A DNA stretch of 64,000 nt from Sweltsa coloradensis (GCA_024449915.1 JAMZAV010002227.1:1-64000); one strand, 5' to 3'; shown: positions 1-10,370, counted from the first letter of the stretch. The notes: generated from the letters alone by a model not told the origin. Numbers and translations: made by a program.

Positions 1-590
1 TTTTTTCCAAAAAGAAAACCCCCTTTAAAAAATTTTTTTTTTTTGAAAATTTTTTTAAAAAATTTATTCGTTTTTTTGACCCAATTTCTTTTTTTTGGGG
101 CAAATCAAAAAACTATTTGTTATAAAAATCAAATTTTTTACGATTTTTTTTTTTTTTAAATTACGAATAAAAAAAAAATTAAAAATTTAAATTTTTATTT
201 TTTATTTAAATTTAAAAATTTTTAAAAAATCAACAAAGTAATATTTTTCACAGTAAAACAGAAAACCCCGCATAACATGAAAAAATCAATGCCCCAATTA
301 CGCTCATCAAAACCCGGGGCGGGATTAACGTTTTCCAATTATTATTTTTATTTTATTTTTGATTATAGCAGTTGCAAAAAAAAAATTGCCCCGACGGGGG
401 TTCAACCCAGAACCCGGGCTTAACGTGCCATACTTTCCCAATTTAAGCTACCGGGAACCACAGAACAAACTTTACGAAATGCTATTTATTGGGATGGTGA
501 AAACTGCTATGAAAAAAAAAAACTATGTCCTTAAAGCGGTCTTATGTTTAAAAAACCTAATATTCATTTTTTTTTGTTATTTTTTTATTA

Positions 591-628
<38 letters not shown>

Positions 629-680
629 TTTATTATTATTATTATTTTTATATTTTTATTATTTTATTTTATTATTATTA
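1..680. repeat. AT-rich low-complexity left edge with (ATT)n
   Basis: Runs of A and T with isolated C or G blocks fill this stretch, and a perfect-looking ATT/TTA microsatellite occupies about 583-680. A degraded copy of the family B rolling-circle 3' end (CGCTCATC, then GGCGGGATTAACG) is visible at about 300-335. Homopolymers look stretched, as at a poorly resolved contig edge. No gene is supported. Confidence 0.7.
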
Positions 681-1240
681 CTAGGAAAACTTTTAAATCC
701 GCCGCGTTGATGGATAGTTTTTTTAAAAAAAGTTTTTATTTTGCGTGGATATTTTTATTTTGCAAGTGCTTTGTTTTCTCCCGAGCATTGTAGGTGTTGT
801 TGTAAAGTTTCATTGTTTTTTGTTAATTTGTTATTTTTTAAACGTAAAAATCTTACATTAAAAGCTATATTCTATGGATTTGCTAATTTTTTCAACTTTT
901 TTTTCAAAAAGCAATACTCACCATTACCTTAATACCCATGTAAAAAATGAACGTGTAGCCCCCCCCGTTTGGTCAAAATCGGCCCAAAATTTACGAAAAA
1001 ATTGCACTTAAAAGAAAAAAAAAACGTAAAATACAAAATTTTATGAAAAATTTTCGATTGTACCAAAAAAGTAGCAAGTTAAGTTCAGAGATTCGAAGTC
1101 TGTCAAAATTTTTATCAAGATGATACTGTTTTCCCGGGGAAGAGGGAACAAAAAGACGGAAAAAAAAAAAAAAAAAAAAAAAATCGACTAAAAATTTTTT
1201 GGGGGGGTCGGTGAAATTAAATCTTTGCTTCGCTATCCCA
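681..1240 (-). mobile_element. Helentron-like non-autonomous element, family C, degenerate copy
   Basis: On the minus strand this reads from a 5' part with GCGAAGCAAAGATTTAATTTCACC to a terminal CCTAG next to host T (CTAGG at 681-685). Internally it keeps the family C landmarks: the CATTACCTTAATACCCATG block near 930 and the CGATTGTACC block near 1053. It aligns by eye with the better copies at 15,764-16,540 and 16,668-17,378, with many length changes in homopolymers. Confidence 0.65.
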
Positions 1241-1241
1241 A

Positions 1242-1245
<4 letters not shown>

Positions 1246-1282
<37 letters not shown>

Positions 1283-1283
1283 T
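1246..1283. repeat. (ATT)n microsatellite
   Basis: About ten uninterrupted ATT units sit just beyond the family C copy. Confidence 0.85.
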
Positions 1284-1489
1284 TTTATTTTTTCATTTTA
1301 TTTTTTTTTTTTGTTATTATTTTTAAATTTTTTTTTTTTCCAATATTTTGTTTTTTTAAAAATGTAAAAATAAGCTAATTGGCTGCACCTCCATAATATA
1401 ATGTTAGAAAAAAATTTTGCTTGTTTACGGGGGGCCCAAACCAACCCTTTTCGTATAAAAAAGTAAAAATTGAATTTGAAATCATAAAA

Positions 1490-1800
1490 AAATTTCTTTG
1501 GCCCTTGACTTTTTTGAGTTTCGTTTGAAACCCAAAATTTATGGCCAAACAAAATTTTGACAATTGGTTTATGGCCTAGCAATTTTTTAATTATTTGGAG
1601 TTAAAAATTACTTTTTTACCGCAAAAATTTTCGGGTTGGCGCTCGTCAACAGGGGAAATAACTGACTTCTATTTCAATGCGAAAAAAGGAAAAAAAAAAT
1701 GAAAAACTTGTCTCAAATTCTATATCTCCAGCATTCACAGCAGAAAACTTTTTAAGGGGAGCTTGACTGCCGTTTTTTTTTACAACTTTTTTATTTTGGC
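1490..1800. mobile_element. Foldback element, family H, degenerate
   Basis: This contains the family H hallmarks GGCGCTCGTCAACAGG, a TTTCAATGCG segment, TATATCTCCAGCATTCACAG and AGCTTGACTGCCG in the same order as in the copies at 22,589-23,540. The left arm is decayed. It is a non-coding long-inverted-repeat element; no transposase is visible. Confidence 0.55.
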
Positions 1801-2540
1801 GTGTTTACTCAGGTAGGCATGTAGTTGGAAACGGTTTTAAATTTCAAATAATATTTTTCCATTTAATTTTTTTTTCATAAAATTATCACAAACATAAATG
1901 ACCTGTAGCAATCCACAGAGGGCCTACCAATATTTTCTACTAGGGTATGAGTTTATATATTTTATTTATATTCAGTTTATGAAGCGGCGTCTGCGACTCT
2001 GCCTGAAAAAAAGGTCCGGTTTTTTTTTTTTGTATTTTTGCCCAAAAGTCGAAAAAAGGTTCGGATCGAGTTGAAATTTTGGAAATCCGCAAGCTTGTTC
2101 TGGGTTGAATGCCATTAGTTTTGTGGCAATATGTTCAAAAGTTTAAAAATTTACTTTAAGTTAAATTGAGGTGGCCAAATCATTAAGAAAAGTCCGTACG
2201 GTCACGAAAGTTAATTTATTTTAATCCGATAAGTAGTGTATAGATAGAAATTTCATTTTAACAAAAGTAACGTTTCCATGGCAACGAAAATTCGCACGAG
2301 GTTTCTGGCCAATGACGTACATAAGCTTTGCGTAGCAAAGCGCTAGACGCTCAGTCTCCTATCCATTCCAACCGAGCGCTAGCGTAACAATTTGAAGCCT
2401 CTTGAGTAGGGAAAAATCACTTCACTGCAACATAGATACTTTCATCTAGTTGAATGAACTAAGATGCAGTGGATATTTGAACGTCGCGGGGATAAACAAA
2501 TACGTAAACAAATGGCGGACATTTTAAATTTTGCTTCTAT

Positions 2541-3201
2541 GTTGCGTTCCGTAGAAGCGACCGGTCGACCACACTGGTCGTCGATAGGTCGTGACGTCAC
2601 CGTCGTTGGTCGCTTTGGTCGCGACCTACAACGGAACACTTCCGAACTAGAAACGTTCGAACTTTGCCAGCGGGAAAATGGCGATGGAACGTGCAAGAGA
2701 TGCTGCTATTAATTATTTCTGACAAATACGACTGCCGGGCAATGTGTAGTCTGTGTATGCTCTAGGCCAAATAAATATTCGATTATTATGCCCTCTCGGC
2801 CCTATAGGCCTAGGCCAGGGCTACAGAAACACCCTCGACCAGCTTAGGCCTAAGCCTACTAGTAAAAACAAGCACAGAAAATACACGAAAGCCTAAGCCT
2901 ACCTCCACGTATGCTTACATGTTCTCTAAGCACACTAATCGAGACTTACAGCTCAATCAGTTGATCTTCGTATGAGTAAGCAGCAAAATACGCATCAGCA
3001 GACATATATTCAAAAATAGCGCCATATACTTCAATGAAACGACCATACGCCCACCTCAAAACGTTGGGCGTTGTGGTCGTGACCACTGGTCGCCCAGAAT
3101 ATAACGGTACGCTAGGCAATGGGTCGAGTGGTCGCCCAATCTGATTTACGGAACGCTATAATAGACGACCGGTCGACCTGGTCGCTTCTACGGAACGCAA
3201 C
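2541..3201. mobile_element. MITE with GTTGCGTTCC inverted repeats and CTAT target duplication
   Basis: The left end GTTGCGTTCCGTAGAAGCGA is repeated in reverse complement at the right end, giving about 30 bp of near-perfect terminal inverted repeat including GGTCGACC. CTAT flanks both sides (2537-2540 and 3202-3205). Subterminal regions are packed with GGTCG/CGACC motifs, about a dozen, which look like clustered transposase binding sites. The superfamily is not identified. Confidence 0.75.
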
Positions 3202-3685
3202 CTATGTGTGAAACGAGAAAAATTGTCATTACTTTCATAAAAACAAACCAGAAACCATCCCAGGCCTAGGCCCAGAAAAGAAAAATATTTATAATACAAC
3301 AGTGTAAGCCTTTAGTTCCATTAGGCTATAGGACTACATTCAATTAATGCTAACATTACACGTTTGACAAGCCCTAGGCCTCTCCTAGGCAACCTTAGAC
3401 CTGCACGACCTTGTTCAGACAACATCCCGCACAAATAATAGTTTGATTACTAAAAGCCTAATGCAGATAGACAAAAGTATGATAATCCACCAACTTGAAT
3501 TGCTTTGTTCGGAAATCGGAGTAACTGAGAGATTTGCGGAAGAAAGACTGTTTTTCTTCAATAACATCGAGAAATCGCCATCTTGCGGTTTTGATTTTAC
3601 ACGCTTGTTAACACAAAGGCTGTTAAATTTAAGGGTACGATACATTTAGACGGCGGTGGGTTTTTCCCTATTCAAGGTAAGCTTA

Positions 3686-3848
3686 TGGCGTTTTCCATTG
3701 GCCGCACTCAGTTCGCACTAGTGCGCACCAGTGCGCACTGGATTGCCACTTGTCTTTTCATTTGTTCAGTTTTGTTATGTTATTCAAATGGAGGTTGACA
3801 ACAATGACATCTCTGCACTCGCCGAGTGCATGCCAATGGAAAACGCCA
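3686..3848. mobile_element. Harbinger-like MITE, TTA target duplication
   Basis: The 163-bp element has perfect 16-bp terminal inverted repeats (TGGCGTTTTCCATTGG) and TTA on both sides (3683-3685 and 3849-3851). A three-base TWA target duplication is the hallmark of PIF/Harbinger elements. It is too short to code for a transposase. Internal GTGCGCAC-type palindromes are present. Confidence 0.75.
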
Positions 3849-3884
3849 TTAAATTGTCATGCTCCCCACGGCCCTACTGTTTGT

Positions 3885-4655
3885 CTAGCGCCAGAGTCGA
3901 TAAAGAAGTTTCCCCGTTGGGGAGGTCCCCGTACTCCAAGTCAAAACGGAATCTAACGCTCGCGCGCTGAGGGCGGCTTAAATGTAAAACTAATAAAAGC
4001 ACTGCACGCTAAATACGGTCAGTAGATTATCGATGTGCAGTGACGCTGAAATCAACAAATAACAGACGAAACGTCAAACTTCAATTTTATTTCAATCATA
4101 TTAGCCCTGGGCCCTAGTCTTTTAAAACGATTTTTTTTTGATTTATTATTGTACTATAAAGTGTGGCGCAGGCGTCACTGACATTTTCGTGCCAAATAAT
4201 TTGAGACATGTCTTGTTCAAGCCTTACGGACGCAAAGTGTAGCCTAGGCCCAAGGCCACAATACAGTTTTCAGACGTAAGTACGCCCTTGGCATTCAAAT
4301 CAAAAATCTTGAACAATACATATTGTCGGCCTAGATCCTAAGCTTAGGTCTACTCCATCAGAAATATCCTCATCAATAAAGATAAGTTTGCTTTAACTCC
4401 AAAACATTCGCCAACATTCGATCGTATTTAATATTTTGACGTTTCCGCCATTTGTCGTCATCGACTGTTAACTACTAGTAGAAAAGTGACGTAGTTTTAT
4501 TGAAGTAGTTCCATCAATCGTCACACAGATGTCGCGCGGAACGTTAGATTCCAAACGCCAAAAACCCACTTTTTATTTAACCCAGGGCGGTATAGGGAGT
4601 TGGAGGACCTCCCCAACGGGGAAACTTCTTTATCGACTCTGCCAGCGCTTAGCTT
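3885..4655. repeat. Long inverted repeat arms within the composite insertion
   Basis: 3885-3970 and 4527-4655 are inverted copies that share AGAGTCGATAAAGAAG, TTTCCCCGTTGGGGAGGTCC and GGAATCTAACG. The left arm lacks about 45 bp present in the right arm. The intervening ~550 bp holds no recognisable gene. It could be a foldback element or the remains of the terminal repeats of the whole 2.36-kb composite. Confidence 0.6.
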
Positions 4656-5159
4656 ATATTATGTCATTGTTTCTGGCCACTATACACTTGCCACCTAGAA
4701 GTAATCAAAATACTATCGAGGAAGCGGTGTATTATTAATTGTTACCAAAGAGTTAAAATAGTGTTCCCAGGGAAATAATGTCAAGTTCCTCTAGATGGCG
4801 GTGGATTTTATTTTCAAAGTAAATGTTTACCCACGGGTTTACCCAAATACCTTGGCAATAATAAATAATATTGGAAACATGGCCCCGTGGACAGCGAACG
4901 TCGCAAATTTTAAAATTAAAAAAATGTGCAATGTGGGACTAGCTATAGCTCGTGCTCGCTTATCAACGCGTCCAACTGAGCGTTTTCTAGTATATTTTAC
5001 AATACACATGAGAGCCAAAAGGCAACAACTAAATTATAGCACATCCTTGAATTACGTTCACTTCCTTATTTACAAACTTTATTGTCTACACTATTGATAA
5101 GTGGGATATATCAAGTTCAATAACCAATACATTCATATTATTTCTATTACAGGTTGAAG

Positions 5160-5312
5160 TGTCGCCGTGGGCTGTGAATTAAAGAACGCTGCGGACGAGA
5201 GCCTCAAAGATCGGATGCAAGTAGTAGCGGCAAGATTAGGCACTAGTTTACAAATCGTATTAGTGACGAGTGACCAGGACTTTGTGTCAGTGCTGACACA
5301 ACTAAAATCAAG
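5160..5312 (+). CDS. NYN-domain/RRM protein (MARF1/limkain-like), NYN exon
   Basis: This is an internal exon with a canonical donor (AAG|GTAAGT). The frame reads ...KNAADESLKDRM... and ...IVLVTSDQDFVSVL..., which matches the NYN (PIN-like RNase) core: the K-N-A-A-D helix and the strand ending in S-D-x-D-F, whose aspartates bind metal. In MARF1/limkain-type proteins this domain cleaves RNA. The obvious acceptor, at 5151-5152, would put a TGA into this frame at 5155-5157. I therefore start at the weaker AG at 5158-5159; alternatively a base is missing. The exon ends in phase 2. The N-terminal half of the domain is not found upstream in this window. Confidence 0.72.
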
Positions 5313-5784
5313 GTAAGTCAAGAACAAATGTGAAATAACATGTACAATTGGTGTGTCTGAACAATATCCATGTCTAGGTCCAGGTCCAGGTCTAAGTCTG
5401 ATTTCAAGTCCACGTCTAACAACGTATAAGGTTCTAACTTATTAATCTGTCAATGGGGTATGAAATACTGTCGTAAAAGTCTAATTCTAGGTTCATTCTT
5501 GGTAAAAGAAGGCAAATGGAGCGAGCAATAAAAGTGTACACTCGTTTTAGGTCCGATTCAAAATGGCTGGCAGCAGCAATGAGCAAAACAACCAACGAAT
5601 GCGTTTTTAAATAAAGGTAAACATTAAAGTTTGTTTGTTTTTATCACGTATTTAATAGTTTTTAATGCTTGTACAAATAGTTTTTATTGCTCAAATACTT
5701 TACATAGGACACTCGAATGCCCAATTAACCCTACTTTAGGTAGTGTTGACTTTGCCCGACAGGTAGCTCTACTGTAGGGGCTAG
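5313..5784. other. Intron of the NYN/RRM gene, left part
   Basis: Ordinary intron sequence with a short run of CAGGTCCAGGTC-like simple repeats near 5380. No element or gene is recognised. Confidence 0.5.
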
Positions 5785-6453
5785 TATACCATACAAAAAT
5801 GCAAAAACTTGCAAAAAGGGCCAAGCCGAAATAGAGGAAGATACAAGTGGCTCAACTGCATAAAGTGGTGAGATCTAGAAGTGTGGCCAATCCCATTATT
5901 TTGTTTGAAATAATAAATATATTTATTAATTATATAATCAATTAATAATATATCATTACCCATATTATTATTATCTAACTATAATTATTAAATAAATATA
6001 TTAACAAAAATAACATAAAACATCAAATAAATTCATTGAAACATTAACATGTGGAAATATCAAAATCACAGACGCCAATCAAAATTAAAAGCTTGGTCGA
6101 TGAATTTTTAACTTGGTTGTGGTTACTGACTAACCAAAACATAACCAATCCAAATCCATCGTCCAAGCTGTTAATTTTGATATTTCCAAATGTAAATGTT
6201 TCAATAAATTTATTTAATGTTTTATGTTATTTTTGTTATTATATTTATTTCATAATTATAGTAAGGTAATAATATGTATAGTGATACATTATTAATTTAT
6301 TATTAATTTAGTTAATATATTTTTTATTTTAAACAAAATAATGGGCTTGGCCACACTTCTAAATCTCACCACTTTATGCAATTGAGCCACTTGTATCTTC
6401 CTCGTTTTCGGCTTGGCCCTTTTTTGCAAGTTTTTTTCATTTTTTATGGTATA
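5785..6453. repeat. Near-perfect 669-bp palindrome (foldback element)
   Basis: The left half from TATACCATAC and the right half ending ATGGTATA are reverse complements along almost their whole length. They share the GGGCCAAGCCG, AGGAAGATACAAGTGGCTCA and AAGTGTGGCCAA blocks. The symmetry continues to a five-base centre (CTGAC at 6126-6130, flanked by GGTTA and TAACC), so there is essentially no loop. TA-rich ends suggest a TA target. It lies in an intron, just left of the family A copy that begins at 6461. Confidence 0.85.
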
Positions 6454-6460
6454 TCAATAA

Positions 6461-7145
6461 CTAGGAAACGCACAGTTGGACGCGTTGATAAGCGAGCACG
6501 TGCTATAGCTAAACCCACATTGCACATTCAAAAAAAATTGCGACGTTCGCTGTCCACGGGGCCATGTTTCCAAAATTATTTTATTTGCAGAGTATTTGGG
6601 TAAACCGTGGGTAAAACTTTAATTTGTGGATAAAAATCCACCGCCATCTATAGGACCTTGACATCATTTCTTTGAAAAACTATTTTAACTCTTTGGTTAT
6701 AAATAATACACTGCATCCTCGATAGTATTTTGATTTCTTCTTGGTGGCAGTGCATAGAAACTTTGTGCGACTTTTCGTTGCCATGGTAACGTAACTTTTG
6801 TTATAACGTAATTTCCATCTACACTACTTATCGGAGCAAAAGAAAATTAACATATTCGTGACCGAACGGACAGTCTAAATGATTTGGCCACCGCAGACTG
6901 TGTCGCCTTTTAGTTTGAAAAAAAAAACTTTCGATTAACTTTAACCCTCCGTCCCTCCCGTGGGTTCTACAAACCCCAGGGTATACACATTTGACTCTGC
7001 CGGAAAAATTAGTCACTATTTTTTTTTTTTTTATGTCTCGCGATAACGTTCGAACGGAGGCTCGGATCGAATTGAAATTTTCACCATCCGCAAGCTTCGT
7101 ACTAGATTGAATGCCATTAGTTTTGTGGCAAAATCGGCCAAAAAG
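6461..7145 (-). mobile_element. Helentron-like element, family A, internally rearranged
   Basis: 6461-6945 is a minus-strand family A 3' part starting at CTAGGAAACGC. About 45 bp of other sequence follow (6946-6990). Then 6991-7145 repeats the 5' part in the opposite orientation, with GACTCTGCCGG, ATGTCTCGCGATAACG and CTCGGATCGAATTG. A normal copy would run in one direction throughout, so this one has an inverted 5' end or is two fragments head to head. Confidence 0.65.
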
Positions 7146-7711
7146 TTGCTTACCCTATGCTATTCTTATGAAAAACATTTTTTTTTAATTTAGCGCCTTT
7201 TGTTAATTCCACTTTCTGCATCTCCTCTGGAAACAGGAGTAAAATGTTCTACGCCTCTCATCTCTACACTCTGAAATAAAACGTTACAACTGAAACTGCA
7301 CTTTATACTAAAACTGTGCACAGAAAGTGGCTTGTTACAAAAAGTGCAGGACAATCAAATGATCCTAATGAGTCATTTTGAAAATGCCACAATTAATTTG
7401 GTTTGGGAAATCAGTAGATATCTGCTGGTTTTGTTTATTAATTTAAGTGTTGTTCTCCATGATGTCATTACTGTCGTAAAATGTTGACAATAACCGGATT
7501 GATTAACGGGAACGACCCCCGTAGAATCCTGACATTCTTCGCTTTATCTGGTGTCATCAGCATTGTTTCACTCTTGCTACTTCCAAACACCAGATCATAA
7601 TATGGACTGGTGTTATAGCCTATATTTATTATATTGAGGTAAGCGGATATGAAATTGTTTGTCAAATAGCCTCATTTTGGTGACCTATCATTGTCAATTT
7701 TCACATTTCAG
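7146..7711. other. Intron of the NYN/RRM gene, right part
   Basis: No repeat family or gene is recognised here. The segment ends in a pyrimidine-rich tract and AG acceptor at 7710-7711. Confidence 0.5.
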
Positions 7712-7837
7712 ACAGAATATCCGAGTAACACTTGTACATCCCGACAAGTCCAATCTACCTAAGGACTTATGCGTGCCGTGGACGAGAGTGTAAATTTCGC
7801 AGATATATTGAAGGACGCAAAGAAAATACAAACACCA
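7712..7837 (+). CDS. NYN/RRM gene, end of NYN domain (frame break inside exon)
   Basis: The acceptor TTTCAG and donor CCA|GTAAGT bound the exon, and its first base completes the arginine codon left open by the previous exon. The frame continues NIRVTLVHPDKSNLPKD, the expected next strand of a NYN domain. At 7767-7768 the frame must shift by two bases forward (or one back). The sequence then continues AVDESVNFADILKDAKK up to the donor in phase 0. Without the shift a stop follows after ten codons. Because both halves look protein-coding and the splice phases fit, an assembly indel is as likely as a pseudogene. Confidence 0.65.
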
Positions 7838-8312
7838 GTAAGTTTTGATCCAACAAATTGACTCGGTTTGCTTTATAGAATGCGTCGCATTGATTAAGTT
7901 TAATAAGGAATAATAAGTTATTCATTGGAGTCCTGCGTAGTTCGTTTGGGCCGCCTGTAGAGACGTCAGCTCTCTGCGCAGATACAAACCGTGATTGCCA
8001 CTTTGCTGTGCAGGAAATTATACTTCCAAATGATAACTTGATTGAAAGATAAATGTAAAACAAAGTAAAAACAAAATCAGTATTATAAAATTGGATTAAA
8101 TTAGTGTCAAGATGTCTTCTCACATCGAATGGTCACAATTAGAAGTTCCTGGTATGGTTCTTATAAGATTTCTCCGTCGGACTCCATTTTCTTGGGACTA
8201 ATCCAGATCCTGGTAATTGAAGACGAGAAGGCCTGTATTCGAAACCGTGAATATGATCTCGGGGAAAATGCATTTCTGTGCGATACGGCCAGCGTTAGAG
8301 TTGACTTGTTTC
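7838..8312. other. Intron with weak coding-like stretch
   Basis: From 8113 an ATG opens about 29 codons. Another frame from about 8174 stays open past 8300 and includes IEDEKACIRNREYDLGE. Neither shows a recognised domain or a good donor. I treat both as possible remnants, not as an exon. Confidence 0.25.
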
Positions 8313-8416
8313 CTTTTAACGTGGGGGTCCACGACCCGCTCAGCTTAAGCCCAACAACATTGTACGTTGGACTTTGTATACTTTTAATATGGGCGCCCAC
8401 GACCCGCTCAGCTTAA
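8313..8416. repeat. 68-bp tandem duplication; the second copy received a TTAA-site MITE
   Basis: Copy one is 8313-8380. Copy two begins at 8381, is broken at TTAA (8413-8416) by the element at 8417-9066, and resumes after it with CCCAACATCATTGTACG up to about 9101. Both carry ACGACCCGCTCAGCTTAA, so copy one is an intact empty site. Confidence 0.8.
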
Positions 8417-9066
8417 AGAGGCTAAAAAACCCAAAAAATTATTTTTTACCACGTGATCTATCTATAGCACAATACTAAAACTTAAATGACCGTTTAAAAA
8501 AATTATATCTTGCAACTGTGATTTAACACGAATTTTTTAATTTTTTTTATCCAGAAATTGGCAAAAATTGGTGTTTTAAAAAAATTCCCAAATCGGCTTT
8601 AACTTGCTTCTTTTTTGGTCCACATAGATACAAGAGCACAGTACCCAAACTAAAATGCCCCTTTACAAAAATCGTGTCTTGAAACTGTGCCCAAATATAC
8701 CTCAAACACGCAAAAATATGCATTCCTTAATCACACCCCATCTTGGTAATCAGCATATTTTGACCAAACTACTTGCCCAAATTACAAACAAAATATAGAG
8801 AATTTACAGAAAAGGCTGTCGAGTACGTCAATAATGGCCAATATTTTTTTTTGATCAAAATCTCCAAGGTCACGGGGCATAAATATCGCCCTCATATTAT
8901 TTCTTATGGGAGATTTTTGCCGATGGGACCTAGCTCGAAAAATGTCATGTTTGACAATTTTTTGGGAGGTCATGGTGGCCCCAATAATTTTTCTGTTAGT
9001 TGCTAAATTCATTACTAGTTAGCCTGAATGAAATATATTTTTTGAGTTTTGCGGTTAAATACCCCT
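8417..9066. mobile_element. TTAA-site MITE, family E copy 1
   Basis: TTAA flanks both ends (8413-8416 and 9067-9070). The ends AGAGGCTAAAAAACC and, reversed, AGGGGTATTTAACC are related inverted repeats. A second copy lies at 43,039-43,672 with the same order of blocks (TATAGCACAATACTA, TTTGGTCCACATAGATAC, GGAGGTCATGGTGGCC). TTAA targets are used by piggyBac and Kolobok elements; which of these is not decided. No complete ORF is present. Confidence 0.8.
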
Positions 9067-9111
9067 TTAAACCCAACATCATTGTACGTTGTACTTTGTT
9101 GTCATGCGTGG

Positions 9112-9283
9112 AATAGTACCGAGAAAATTAGTATCAGAATAGTCGGTGGTGAAAAGGGACAAGATAAAGAACACTTACGAATTTGGTTTAATGAAATCTG
9201 AATTCATAGATAATCAGATAAACAAGACATCGCAACTTAACCAGGCGTTGCCATATGACAACAGAAAGTTTTACATTTTTAGG
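9112..9283 (+). pseudogene. Possible coding remnant of unknown type
   Basis: A frame from 9112 reads through EKISIRIVGGEKGQDKEHL to a stop near 9200. A second frame then stays open, through SEFIDNQINKTSQLNQALP, to AGG|GTAAG at 9281-9288. The joined pattern looks like an exon with one indel. I recognise no family, and the segment does not fit the phase of the NYN gene by itself. Confidence 0.25.
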
Positions 9284-9680
9284 GTAAGCTTTTGGTTTTT
9301 CAGCTTAAACCTCATTTTTTGTAAATGAAAAAATGATTCATTTTTCTATTGTTCAATGGGACGAATATTAAGAAGATTTAAAATAAACATCTGCTAGAAA
9401 GGGTAAAAACGGAAAAAGTTTGGTTGTCCCGAAAGAGAAATAAATTTCCAGTCCTGCTGTTATTTAAGATACAAAAATATAATATATGAAACAATCAGAA
9501 AAAAACAAGTTTTATGAATGCACTTTTCAAGTAATTTTCATCAAAGATAAAGATTTTATTCCAATTATTAAATTTGGTTAGAATTGCTTAAAATGATGAT
9601 AGAATTCAATTTATAAAAGTAGGTACCAAAGTTCAAAGAAATGCATTAGGAATTGTAATTGATTTATTGCACTAACTTTA
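9284..9680. other. Intron, nothing recognised
   Basis: AT-rich sequence without repeats or open frames of note. Confidence 0.4.
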
Positions 9681-10370
9681 TTGGATGAGCAAAGCGAAGA
9701 CTTCAATTTAAATGAACCCCAAATCAATTTGTTCGGGTGTTTTTTAATTTTTTTTAAACTGTTTTTTTTGGTTTTTCTGTCTGTTTGTTAGCGCTCTATC
9801 GAAAACACGGCATATGCGATCTTGATGAAAATGAGAGTGGACCTTCGAAATCTCTGAACTCGCCTCGTTTCGGGTACAATCGAATAAATATTTCTCGTGA
9901 ATATCATACTTTTTCGTTTTTTCCCGTCTAAATGCGTCATTTTCGTGATATTTGGGCCGATTCTGACCAAACGGATGGGGCTACAACGTTCATATTTCAC
10001 ACGGACATTAAGGTAATGGTGATGCATTGCCTTTTGAAAGAAAAAAATGAAATAATTATCTTGAATCCATATAAATAAAGGTTTAAATAAGAGTTTTTGA
10101 GATGTATAGTAATAAACAATTGAAACTATAGAAACTTGACAACAATCACCTACAATGCGTTCTTAAAAGCAAATCTTTGGGCCTCCAGATATTTTAAATT
10201 ATATAAATTGATATATCTATTGCAATTAATAATTATTTATAACAAATACTAATTAAGCAAAAATGATTTAACAATGGGACTTGAAAAGGTAAAGAGATAA
10301 TACTTATATACTGAAACATTACAAAAAAGCTCATACATCAACGCGACTAGAAAAAGCGTTCGCTAAGCGG
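9681..10370 (+). mobile_element. Helentron-like element, family C, copy with altered 3' end
   Basis: It starts TTGGATGAGCAAAGCGAAGA and keeps the family C series: GACCTTCGAAATCTCTGAAC, GGGTACAATCGA, GGGGCTACAACGTTC, GACATTAAGGTAATGG and GCTCATACATCAACGCG. The 3' terminus deviates: CTAG comes before, not after, the AAAAAGCGTT hairpin arm, so the end has been rearranged. Confidence 0.65.

Larger units (their letters stand above)
2311..4668. mobile_element. Composite DNA-transposon insertion inside family A copy, 10-bp target duplication
   Basis: The sequence GTTTCTGGCC stands directly before (2301-2310) and after (4669-4678) this block, and the flanks join to restore family A. The ends are AATGACGTACATAAGCTTTGCG on the left and, as reverse complement, AATGACATAATATAAGCTAAGCGC on the right, so they are related terminal inverted repeats. 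A duplication of 9-11 bp is typical of Mutator-like elements, but no transposase is recognisable, so the class is inferred. The block carries two smaller MITEs and a second set of inverted arms. Confidence 0.65.
1978..4990 (+). mobile_element. Helentron-like element, family A, split by a 2.36-kb insertion
   Basis: The 5' part (about 1978-2310) and 3' part (4679-4990) are together one family A element. The parts match the uninterrupted copies at 34,772-35,486 and 44,967-45,620 read in reverse. It ends GAGCGTTTTCTAG next to host T, the rolling-circle type end shared by families A, B and C. The interior contains CCATGGCAACG and CCACCTAGAAGTAATC landmarks. It has no coding capacity. The interruption is described separately. 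Confidence 0.7.

Noticed and set aside
359..932. Open frames of 63-144 codons at the left edge
   Set aside because: They run through ATT microsatellite and a degraded transposon, giving poly-L/I/F and K/F translations without any domain.
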